A DNA stretch of 64,000 bases from an uncultured Mycoplasma sp. GTDB taxonomy: Bacteria; Bacillota_I; Bacilli_A; Mycoplasmatales; Metamycoplasmataceae. A program made the translations under genes and the position numbers. Below the pieces are notes generated by a model. That model worked only from the letters and a program-made list of their open reading frames with translations. It was not told the DNA's origin and did not search any database. The DNA lies in NCBI GenBank assembly GCA_947039505.1, contig CAMQYZ010000001.1, positions 124,001 through 188,000 on the forward strand, read 5' to 3'. Position 1 is the first letter of the stretch; each line of letters starts with the position of its first letter. Shown here piece after piece: positions 11,463 to 24,000 of this stretch.

Positions 11463-13913
11463 TTATTTATTTGGTACTAATTGAAAAAGAGGATCGCCTA
11501 TTTTAATATTGCCTTTAGCCAATATTTCAATTTTTCTACCTTTAATAGACTCATTCAGTACTAATACAGGACTAATATTTGAAGCTGCTAAAAGTTTTAA
11601 TTTATCTGCATCAACTTCCACAATATTATCGCCTTTTTTAACTTTTTTGCCAGCTTTAATTTGTGGTTTGAAGATATTTGCTTCTTTACCATTTTCCTTA
11701 ACGCCTACAGAATCAATACCTAAATGAATCATAATGCTTGTTCCATTAGCAGAATTTATAACATAAGCATGACCTCCAGGAAATGCTAGTTCAACTTTAC
11801 CATCTATTGGACTAACAACTTTTTTGTTAGTTGTTATTATTCCAACTCCATCACCAATCATTTTTTCTGAAAATGTTTGGTCAGGAATATCTTTAATATC
11901 AACAATTTTCCCAGCAATTGGTGAATAAACAATTAGTGTTTCTGTGCTATTTTCTACATTATTTTCCACAATTTTCGCATTGCCTTCATTTAAGTTCTTG
12001 ACTTCATCAAATAATTTTGATTCTAAAGAGGGATTTTTTGCAATATCTTCTTGAATTTTTATTATTTCATTTTTTATCAAGTCTGCTCTTGAGCCAAAAA
12101 TAGCATAGACAGATTGTGCTGAAGGTTTAATAACTCCTGCAGCACCTAAAGCCATTAATTGATCTCGATCAACAAGGTCTTGCTCTGATATTTGAATTCT
12201 TAATTTTGTTATACATGCATCTGTATTTTTAATATTTTGTAAACCACCATATGCTTGAATAACATTTAATGCTAATATTCTATTTTCTGATAAGTCACTA
12301 TTTTTATTTAAGAAATCATTTTTAGAAAATAATTTAACATTTTCTCCTCTTCCAGGAGTTCCTATGTTGAATTTTTTGATTGCTCATAAGAAGAAGAAGT
12401 AGTATATAGGAACATACACTAAACCAATTAAAAGCGAAACTCAAGCATTTGAACCACCTGGTATTTGAACAGCTCCGTAAATTACTCAATCTAATGCTCC
12501 ACCTGAAAAAGTCATTCCAACGTGAGGTGCAATTGAAGGGAAGATTAAACCTATTCACACCATGAAACCAAATGATAGTGCCGCAAATAAAGAGTGGAAA
12601 CCTCAAAATAATCAAGGTGCCAAGAATAAGAATGTAAATTCAATAGGTTCTGTAATCCCTGTTAAGAATGCTGTTGCTCCAGCAGAAGCAACTAAAGATG
12701 CAGCCATCTTTCTATTTTCTTTAGGGGCAGCTGTTACCATTGCTGCTGCTGCTGCTGGCAATCCAAACATCATAAATGGATATTTACCTTGCATGTATTG
12801 CCCTGCATTAACACCCGCTGAACCAATAGTTCCAACAGTTGTTAAATTATTAAAGTGACTTGTATAAACTGTTGTTGTAAAATCACTAAATTGAATGGTG
12901 CTAGTTGACATAACTCCATTAGCATCCATTATTTCTACTTGTCTTCCAGCTAAAAATGAATTTAGGAAAGCTCAAATTTGTTGATCTCCTGAATAATTTT
13001 CTTGTATTGTTTGACCAGGATTTAATTCCATAGCTAATTGTAATCATGTTTGACCACCTTTTAAAGCAACTCCATCTATAATTGCTAAATCATTTAAATC
13101 CAAGAATCCTCCAACACTTGAATATCAAAGAGGTGAGTAGAATGCATGGTGTAAACCAAATGGAACTAAAGATCTCTCAATATAACCAAAAATAAAAGCA
13201 TTGAAACCATACATGTTAGAACCTAATGCTCCACCTATAATGTTAAAAAACATACCGATTAGTGGTCATACCATTAATAGCAACAATGTTATAGGAAACA
13301 AAGCTGCAAATGTTACCACAGGAATAAATCTTACTCCTGAAAAAAATCCTAAAACTGGTGGCATTTGTATATCTTTAAATTTATTATATAAAAATGCTAC
13401 AGTAAATCCAACTATAAAACCTCCAAAAACAGAAGTTTGTAATTGATGAATTCCTAAAACGGAACCAAATAAGGAACTAGGTAATCCATAATCAGAAAAT
13501 CCTAATGATCCTGCCTTATAAAAAAGAATATCAAAACCATCCCCATTTTTAACAATAAGAGATGCTTGAATTCCTGAAAAAACTAAAAATCCGACAAGAG
13601 CCGACAAACCCGCGGCCCCCGCATCTTTAGTAAAAGCTATCGCTATTGCTATAGCAAATAAAACTGGTAAAGCACCAAAAATAACATCACCAGGAAGTTT
13701 TATAAAGTTTCCTAAAACTACTAAACCCTCAATGTTAGCATTGGCACCCTGTGTTGCTATTGTGGCACCTATTCCAAGAAATAAACCCGCAATTGGTAAC
13801 ATTGCAATTGGCAACATTAAACCTTTGGATAATTTCGCAATAAATTCACGACCCGCACCAGAACTTTTTGTTCTTTTGGGTAATTTATTTAAAAATGATA
13901 ATTTTAAATTCAT
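11463..13913 (-). CDS. ptsG: PTS glucose-type transporter IICBA
   Basis: IIC ([24 protein letters not shown]..., LFLAPWLFWGFHSL), IIB with [11 protein letters not shown] cysteine motif, IIA ([30 protein letters not shown]... [10 protein letters not shown]), all in one frame with TGA=Trp; substrate not certain. Confidence 0.92.
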
Positions 13914-13976
13914 ATCTTAATTTCCTTTCAATTTTTATATTTTAATTATTATATTTATTTTATATATAATGTTAGT

Positions 13977-14258
13977 ATGAATAACTTTATAAGAGACACA
14001 AGAATACAAATAGGAATTATTGACATCAATATAACTCCTCATTGAGCATATTATATTGCCGGTTCTTTTTTTATTATTCTTGCATTAATTTCTTTTTTTT
14101 ATACATACTACTTCTTAACTCACCCTTCATCAGAAGAATTAATAAATGAGTTTAAGGGCTTCAAAAAACAATGACTCAAAAATAGAGTTGCTTTTATGAT
14201 TATGAGCGATGTCATTTGCATATTAGTAGCAATTTTTTTCATGATTAATGGATCATAA
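13977..14258 (+). CDS. Small two-TM membrane protein (93 aa), unknown function
   Basis: Not in the ORF track because of TGA codons: MNNFIRDTRIQIGIIDINITPHWAYYIAGSFFIILALISFFYTYYFLTHPSSEELINEFKGFKKQWLKNRVAFMIMSDVICILVAIFFMINGS*. Confidence 0.65.
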
Positions 14259-14263
14259 AGTTA

Positions 14264-14926
14264 CTAACTTTCTTTCTTACTATCTTTCTTTAAATATAGA
14301 GAGTAACTAGTTGCAGCTATAACAATAATTGTACCTATTGCCAAAAAAGATGATCCTGTAATAAATAATGAGTTTCACATTTCATAATTATCAAGTTTTG
14401 AAATATCATCTTTTGATTGCTTTATTTTAGTAATTTTTTGATTAATATCTTTAATATCTTGCTTTAGAGATAATATTTCAGAACTGTTTTCTGCTTTTTC
14501 TAAATTATCTTTAGCTACATTTAAAAGTTTTTTATTATCATCTGTTCTATTTTTATCAAATTCTGTTTGAGCTTTATCAACAGCTTCTTTAAAAGGAATT
14601 ATTTTATTTTGTTCAATAATTAATTGTTTTTCCTTTTCTTGAACAGCAGCATTTAAATCATTATATTCAGGTCCGTCTATTTTATCTGACTCTATTTGTA
14701 AGTTTTTTTTCAAATGATTAACATACATTTCTTTTGTATTATAATCAATTGTTTTTTCTTTTTCAAATGCTGTATTAATTCCGAAGAAACCAGAATTTTG
14801 TATTTCTGGCAAAGTGTTTATGTTATTTCCATATCCTCCAACAATAAAAAACGATAATCCCATCGTCGCTATAGAAGTGGACAATATGGTTGTAATAACT
14901 AAAGATTTTTTTAGATTTATTTTCAT
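14264..14926 (-). CDS. Membrane-anchored coiled-coil protein, TM at both ends
   Basis: N-terminal TM (SLVITTILSTSIATMGLSFFIVGGYG), charged coiled coil, C-terminal TM (SLFITGSSFLAIGTIIVIAATSYSLYLKK) after an in-frame TGA. Confidence 0.75.
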
Positions 14927-15026
14927 ATTATTAAGTCCTTTTTTTAATTAGATTTGGAAAATTAAGCTCATTGTTTTTACACAATAAGCTCATTATTAAT
15001 TATACACTAAAATTATAAATAACATA

Positions 15027-15056
15027 AAAAAAACCCTTATTTTATAAGGGTTTTGT
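15027..15056 (-). terminator. Rho-independent terminator of the giant surface-protein gene
   Basis: AAAACCCTTAT/ATAAGGGTTTT hairpin followed by a T tract on the - strand. Confidence 0.8.
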
Positions 15057-15071
15057 ATATTTTGTTAATAA

Positions 15072-18000
15072 TTATTTTTTAAATAATTTATTATTATTAA
15101 GTTTTTTATTTCTTTTAACAAATATGATTAATCCAACTAGTCCTATAAAGACAACTGATGATGCAGATATTAATGCGATCATCAATGTTTGTGTACTAGA
15201 TTGAACTAAAATAGTTAAATCTTTAACTTCAAATTTAGTAGACTCCATTGAAGAAACTGATTCATCAATGATTAAGTTATTTTCCTCAGCTTCTTTAGAA
15301 GGAGCAATAGTTGCTCATACTATATCACCATTTGATAATCCAGCTTCACTAAAATCAGTTATTTTTCTCGGTATGCCACCTTGGCTAGTAGTATATACAA
15401 CAATTTCTACATCCTTTGAAATTCCATCATTTAGGTTGTGTTCTAGAGTCAATGTTCCAAATTTATCAACACCATTGAATATTGGTATAAATCTACCTAA
15501 TTCAATTTCGAATAATTCTTTTTGTTCTTCTTCTAAAGCTATTTCTACTTTTAGACCAGATACAACTCATCCTGAATTAGTTGGATATTGAGGAACACCA
15601 TCTATATTAGGATTGATTTCATTTGAACTACCAATTCCTTCTTGAACTGTTTCTTCAATATTATCAACAACATCAACAACTCTAAACTTAACTTTACCAT
15701 CAATCATATTAGAACTATCTAATAATGTATTGTAGTAATCTTCATCAAAGACACCATCTTTATTAATAATTTTTCATTCAACTTTATCACCATTTACTAA
15801 ATTATTAATTTTAGTTTCATCTTTTGTTCATTCTGTTTTTAATGTTTTATCAGGATTTCAAACTTGATATTCATATCACTGATTAATTCCCAAAACAGCT
15901 TCATTAGTATCTGTTGGATTATTTGGATTTGTTACTTTAACATCAAATGATCCACTACCATTCAATATCCCTACAAAATTAGGTCTTAAGTATTTAAATA
16001 AATCATCACTCAAAGGTTTAACATATAAATCTTTTACCACTATTATTAAAGGTTCTATCGGTTGAGGTAACAAGAATATATCATCACTTGATTTAAAACT
16101 AATTGTAATAATGTCACCATTTTGTAAATCTTTAAATTGTGATATATTGACTCCCGAAGCACTTTGTGGAGAACCATTTTTCCTATTTAAAAACATATTA
16201 ATTTCCACTTGTCCATCAAAATCAACTTTAATTTTATCAGAAATGTCTTGTCCTTTTAGTGTTGTTTCACCTCTACCATCTTTTCTTAAAATAGTTAATT
16301 CAGAAGAAATATGTGCATTACCAGTATAAGGTAATTCTTCTCCATCATCTGATGCATATTTTACACTTTCAACTTGGCTTTGAATAAATTCATATTTAAC
16401 TCCATTTGTTTGAACAGGATACTTGATATTTTTTAATTGTATTTCTTGAGGCACCGCTACTGATGTATCAAAAATAAAGTCTGGATCTGTTGGAGTACCT
16501 TGACCTATCCTTGGAACAAATGATAATTTTACAAATTGACTATCAAATAATTTTCATTGAGAACTTGTTTCCTCTTGTGAAAATAATCCTAAAAATGATC
16601 CATCTTGCATTTTAATAGGAGTTTGTCAAATACCTGTTCTAAGAGGTTCGGCAGGAATAGTTCTTCCGCCTTCTTGAATAGTTCAAATTGGAATAGTGTT
16701 ACCTTCATGATCAAGTATTTCTTTACCTGATCCATCTTTATAAGTACCATTTTGTGTAGAACCTATTGAATTACGCTTAACAATAGGGATACCATTAGTA
16801 TCTATTAAAATTACTCCTGATGTATTTTTATAAAATTCGGTTTCCACTGACATCATCAAATCTGCTCCCAAATAATTTCCTAACGGATCAGTATTTAATT
16901 TTGCCTCTTCAATTCTTGTTTGGCCATCTATGGCATCATAACCAAAATAATCAATATTAGTAAGTTTTAAATCTGGATTAACAGACAATGAATCAGCATG
17001 AACCATCAATCCTTTTACTCTAATTTGAGGAGTAATTGTATCTGCACCAATCATAGTGAATTTATCATTATTAATAGCTACTCTTGTCATAACAAATTGA
17101 CCCACACTTAAATCAGTTGGTTTTTCATCCACTCATTTACTTTTATCTAATTTAACTGCTTCAAGTTCTTCTGGAGTATATTCAAATTTACTAATGTTAT
17201 ATTCTAATTTTAAAACAGCTGGAACAATATCTGGATGTGTTGCATTTAAGAAAGCACTATCAACAACTGTTGTTGTTCCCTTAACATAAACCGAAAATGA
17301 ACCTTCACCTTGATAAAAATTACTTCCATCATTTGCATTAAATCTAATGTCAGGAGCTTCAGTTAGAGGGTTTTTGATTTGTTTTTCAACTACTATATTA
17401 TTAATTTTAATTATTTTTCCACCAGCTAAAAGTCTATTATTTTCTCAAACTTGATAACCATTTCTAGCTTCTAATTTAAATCAAATTGGTAGCGCATCTC
17501 CATTTACATCTAATTTTATTTTAAAATTTGGATGAAATTCTGAAATAAACCCATTGTTCCCAAATAATTTATAATCCTGATTTGAAAAATCTCCTTGTAC
17601 ATTAGTATAGTAAATATCAAATGGTGAAGTAGTTGGATCTTTGTAATAATCAAGCATTTCTCCAATTTTATTTCCAACCTCTAGTATTGGAGTTACATCT
17701 GAACCAACAACCTTAAAACTATCAGGATTAAATGTATTAATTAAATTTAAATTTATATAACCTTTAAATCCTATGTTTAAAGAAGAGGTAATTAAAGATT
17801 CATAAAATTCTGGTTTTGAAGGTGCTTGTTCATCAGAATTCACTCCATCAATATTTAATCTATAGTCTTTAAATCCTTCATTTGTTAGTGAAAATCTTGA
17901 CTTTAATGAATCACGGAATAAAATTAATTCCTGTTCATTTTTAGCTCCTTGTAGATTTTCAAAAATTGTTTTAATTTGTGCTGCTGTAAATCACTCTATT

Positions 18001-21000
18001 TCCGATGGGATACCCAATCCTAAAGGTGCTTTATCACCAAAGTAATATTGAATAACAATAAATTCTTTACCAGGAACTTCGTTGGTTGCTAGCAAGTTCT
18101 CTAATTTTGTTGAATTAATATTAATGTTTTTAGTATTACCAGTAATCACAATATTTTGCATTCAAGCTTTTTGTAATTCAATAATCAATAAAACATTACT
18201 TGTATCAACTATAAACATTTTAATTTTTTCTTCAAATATATAACCGGTTTTAGTAACCAATCTTATTGCTAAAAATTTATCAGTTGGAGAAATTGTTGTT
18301 GGTTGAGTTTCAGTTCATTTTGGACTATTAATTGCATCTAATGCCAAAGAACTTGGATCAATTGAATATTGAATAATCAATCCTTCAGAAAGAGCATTTT
18401 TTAAATCAAGAATTTCTTGACCTCAAACAATTTCTGAAGATGTTCCTGATACCTTCAATTTACTTGCTAATGAATAATAATTAGATTTATTAATATACAA
18501 TAAAACATTATCAATATTTAAATTAACTGCATTTTCATCTTTGATTATAAAATCATCTTCACTAATTCCATTAGCTAAAGCATATCTTGCAGTTATTTGT
18601 TTTTGTGCCAAAGTAATATCTAATATATTAGTTGCTAATAAACTAATTATTTCTTCTTTTGTAAATTCAAATTTATCTGGTTGGGTTGGATCTAGGTGCA
18701 AAGGAACTGTACCGATAGTATATAGTATTTGTACTTTTCCTTCATAAATTGGATCTTTTGTAATTAAATCTTCATAAACCCTTGAATCATTGATAACAAT
18801 GTTTTTGGTATTTCCTGTTATTGAAATAAATCCAATTAAATCGTTTGAATCAACTTGAATTTCTTTAGGTAAAGCTAATATCAATTGGAATCCATTAGTT
18901 AAATGATCTTTATAATCATTTTCACCAACTAGAGAAAGTTGAATATTTGTTTCTGCATCAGCCTTAACAACAAATCTTATAAACAATTCATTATTAAAGT
19001 TTACTGCAGTAATTTTATCTAATGTTACTCATGCATCTCCATGGAAACCAGGAGCTTTAAATTCCATTTGAATAGAACTACTTAAAATGCTTTCAATTTG
19101 AGCATATGTTTTGCCACCAAACAATATGTTTCCTGGGGTCATTCCTGGAATTAATAAAGTACCTACATCCGCAGATGTAGTTCCGCTAGGAATAACTTTA
19201 ACAGTTTGCAACACTTTTACATATTCTCTTAAATCAATCTTTGTTTTTATTTTATCTGTTTTTAACAAGGTTTGAGCATCAGGTGTAGCATTTATAATAA
19301 ATGCATTAGGTATTTTGGAAACAAATTTAGCTGTGATTTGAACTCCTGGAATTACTCCATTATCAAAAATCATTATTCCTGAATTGACATTTTCAAAATC
19401 ATTATAATAACTTAACATAAATGCTTTTAATTCATCAAAAGAATATCAAACACCAGGTCTAATTGATATTTCATAATTCAATTTTACATCTTTTCGATAT
19501 ATTGGATCTACTAATTCCATAGCTTGTTTTTCAACAATATCTATAGCTGCTCCACCATTTAAATCATTTGCAAATCCAGTTAATAATAATTTATTAACTA
19601 GTTCTGTAGTGTCAATATTAATAATTGTTGTTATCTTACTGGTATCTACTTTATAACCTAATTCAGTATTTGTAGGAACAAAAGATGATGTTGGTTCATC
19701 AATTGAACCGATTTCTATTTGATCTGTAGGTAATTTAGGAACAAATCTAATAGCAACAGGAAAATTAGTGTGACCTTCAGGAGTTGTTTTTGTATATATA
19801 GATGTTGGTCTTTCAATTGATCAAGAATATGCAACACCTGTATCTGTTTTACTATATGTTCCATACTCAACATTAACAAATTTTGATATGTTATTTATTA
19901 ATCCCATATTTGCTCAATTTAAGTTTTCTGTAGTGCCTGTAAGTTCTATATTAGCAATACTTGCTATTTCTTGTGTTACATCAATTGATTTGATAATGTT
20001 TGTTGTATTTAAGTTTTTTATAGTGTTGGTAGGTGATGCTTCTGGATCATTAAATACTTCTAGCGAATAGTATTTAGCCAATCCTGCTTCAGTGAATTCG
20101 TACCTCACTTTAAAATTAGCTAATTCTAAATTATTTAAAGTTAGACCCCTCATTTCATTTAATGTTTGAGTAAATTCATTTTTTGCCAAATATGTAGTTC
20201 CATCAAAACTATATTTTATTTCAAATCATTTTTTAGCCTCTAAAACAGACATTCCAGAAATAGTATAAAGTTCATCACTTTCATTTATTATAAAATCATG
20301 AGTTGTTCCAGAAACTTGTAATTTATCAGTGATTAAATCACTAGCAATAACACCAACTAATTCTATTTTGGCAATAATATCCTTGGTAATGATTTGTGTT
20401 TGAGTTCCAACAGGGTCTGTAACTTCAATTACATTTCCATACATTTCATAAAATTCAGGTTCTTCAATAATTAAACGGAAAGACATTTTATTAGTAGCAG
20501 AAGCATCTATTGGTAAATCACCAAATGCATCAATGGTCAATCAATTAGTTGTTCCATCAACACTAACTTCTAGTTTTATCCCTCTTGCTTTAAAATAATT
20601 AATATCAAATATATTATCTTTACTTTGAATGAATACTGCATTAGATTTATTACCTTCAGCAGATAAAGATTCAGCTCAATTATCAGCAATTTTTGCATAT
20701 GCTCTTAATTTGCTTCCTGCAACATCAATAGTATCAAATTCTGCATTTACTCCAGTTTCATTGTTGTAAACTTCTACAACTCTATTATCTCAAGTATATC
20801 TTGTATCACCAATAATATCTGAATTAACACCGGTTCCACCAATAAGAACTAACTTCATGTAAATATTTAGTTGTGTCTTTAAAATATCATTTGATTGATT
20901 AAAAGTTTCTATTGCGACTTTAAAGTTTGCAGCATTTGCTCAATCAATTGTTAAATTGTTTGAGACTGACCCAATCGCAAATTGCATTTCCATTTTTTCT

Positions 21001-24000
21001 TTAGCAAGTTCAGAAACATTTATTTGCTCTTCTTTAATAGTCATTGAAACTACATTGCCAACAACTCCGCTAACTTGATAGTTTGTACCCAATAGTTCAG
21101 ATAAAGCAACAATTTCATTTAAACCTGTAATGTTTGGAGCATATCCCTTAACTATATCGGTATCAGTTGTAATATTATCTACTATATTTTTTAATTCAAT
21201 AGAGTTATTTGCTTCATCCAACTTTACAAATCTAATTGCCACAGGATATAAATCATCAGGATTAGTTGGGTTCTTCAATATTGAAACAGATGTTGGTTTT
21301 TCTTCCACTCATTCAGAACGAACAATATTATTTGTTGCATCTTTAGTTCAATAACTTCATTGAATCTTCACACCCAAAGCATTTAAGGTATTTAAATCCA
21401 ATTCATTAGCATATGCAATATCTAGAGTTGTACCTGATAATCTAACATCAGCAACTTTGGTTATATATTCATTTAAATCAAGAGTTTTAATTATTCCTGT
21501 TGTTGTTAATGATTTAATTGTTATTGCAGAAGTTGAATCTGGATCATTAAATACTTCTAGCGAATAGTATTTAGCTAGCCCTGCCGTAGTAAATTCATAC
21601 CTAACACTAAAGTCAATTAAAGCTAGACTATTTAACGCAGAAGTTCTCAATCCATTTAATGCACTTACAAATTCATCTTTTGCAAAATAAATAATTCCAT
21701 CAAAACTATATTTTATTTCAAACATTGTTTTGGCTTCTGCTAATGACATACCTGAAGCAGTATAAAGTTCATCATTTTCCACTATGATCAAATTATTAGT
21801 TGTTCCAGAAACTTGTAATTTATCTGTAGTTAAATTATTGGCAAGAATACCTGTTAATTCTATTTTAGCAATAATGTCTTTAGTCACAATATTAGTTGTT
21901 GTACCTGTAGGTGTTGTCACCGCAACTGTTGATCCATAAATCTCATACACACTTGGATCTACAACACTTAAACGGAAAGACATTTTATTAGTAGCAGAAG
22001 CATCAAATGATGTTGCATTAAATTCTTCAATCAATATTCAGTCAACTTCATTCACACTAGCTTCTAACTTTATTCCTCTTGATGTATAATAGCGAATATC
22101 AAACACATTTCCCAAACTAGAAATTGTAACATTTGATGATTTATTACCTTCAGCAGATAAAGATTCAGCTCAATTATCAGCAATTTTTGCATATGCTCTT
22201 AATTTGCTTCCTGCAACATCAATAGTATCAAATTCTAAATTAATACCTATTACATTATTATAAACTTCAACAACTCTATTATCTCAAACATATTTAATTT
22301 CATTAATTATATTTGAGTCAGGACCTGTTCCACCAATAAGAACTAACTTCATATAAATATTTAATTCTGTTTTTAAAATATCTTGAGTTTCATTAAAGGT
22401 TGCAATCGCAGATTTAAAATCTACAGCATTTGATCAAGGAATGGTTAATGTTTCTGCATTTTGTCCAATTGCAAATTGCATTTCAAGTTTTTCTTTGGCC
22501 ATTTCAGAAACATTTATTTGCTCTTCTTTAATAGTCATCGAAACTACATTGCCAACAATTCCACTAACTTGATAGTTTGTACCCAATACTTCAGAAAAAG
22601 TGAAAATTTCATTTAATCCAGTAACATCAGTTGCATAACCTTTAGTCATATCAACATCACTTGCAACATTATCTACTATATTTTTTAATTCAATAGAGTT
22701 ATTTGCTTCATCCAACTTTACAAATCTAATTGCCACAGGATATAAATTATCAGGATTAGTTGGATTCTTTAATATTGAAACTGCCGTTGGTTTTTCTTCC
22801 ACTCATTCAGAACGAACAATTTCATTGGTTGCATTTCTAGTTCAATAACTTCATTGAATCTTCACACCTAAAGCATTTAAAGCACTTAAATCTAATTCAT
22901 TAGCATACACAATATGTAAGGTAGTACCTGACAATTGAACATTGGCAACTTGGGTTATATATTCATTTAAATCAAGAGTTTTAATTACTCCTGTTGTTGT
23001 TAAAGATTTAATTGTTACATTGGCTATTGCATCTGGATCATTAAATACTTGTGTTGAATAGTATTTAGCCAATCCTGCTTCAGTGAATTCGTATCTCACT
23101 TTAAAATTTGATAAATTCAAACTATTCAATGTTGTTGTTGTTAATCCATTTAATGCACTTACAAATGCGTCTTTTGCCAAATATGTGGTTCCATCAAAAC
23201 TATATTTTATTTCAAACATTGTTTTGGCTTCTGCTAACGACATACCTGAAGCAGTATAAAGTTCATCATTTTCCATTATGATCAAATTATTAGTTGTTCC
23301 AGAAACTTGTAATTTATCTGTAGTTAAATTATTGGCAAGAATACCCGTTAATTCTATTTTAGCAATAACATCTTTAACAATAATATTGGTTGTTGTACCT
23401 GTAGGCGTTGTCACAGCAACATCTTCTCCGTACATTTCAAACAAATTATTATCTTCAACAATTAAACGAAAAGACATTGTATTGGTTGCTGCAGCATTAA
23501 AAACTTGACTATTAAAGACAGTGATGTTAGTTCATAATTCTCCATCAACACTTGCTTCAAGAATAATTCCTCTTGCTTTATAGTATTCAAGATTTAATTG
23601 ATTATCTCTATTTAAAATTTTAACTTCAGATGATTTTTTACCTTCAACTGACAAAGAATCAGATCAACCAGAAATAATTTTTGAATATGTTCTTATTTTG
23701 CTTCCTGCTATTCCATCAGCAAATGTGCCATTTAATCCTGTTTCATTATTATAAATTTCAACTTCTCTTCTATCTCAAATATATGTTATTCCATCAATAT
23801 GATCTTCATTTGGACCAGTTCCACCAACAAGAATTAATTTCATATAAATATTTAATTCTGTTTTTAAAATATCTTGAGTTAAACTATATTCTTGAATTGC
23901 TGCACGAAATGCAGTTTTATCACCTCAAGGAATTATTAGTTCTGTTTTTGATTTACCAAGTGAAAATTGCAATTTTAATTTTGATTGTGCCTCTGCAGAA

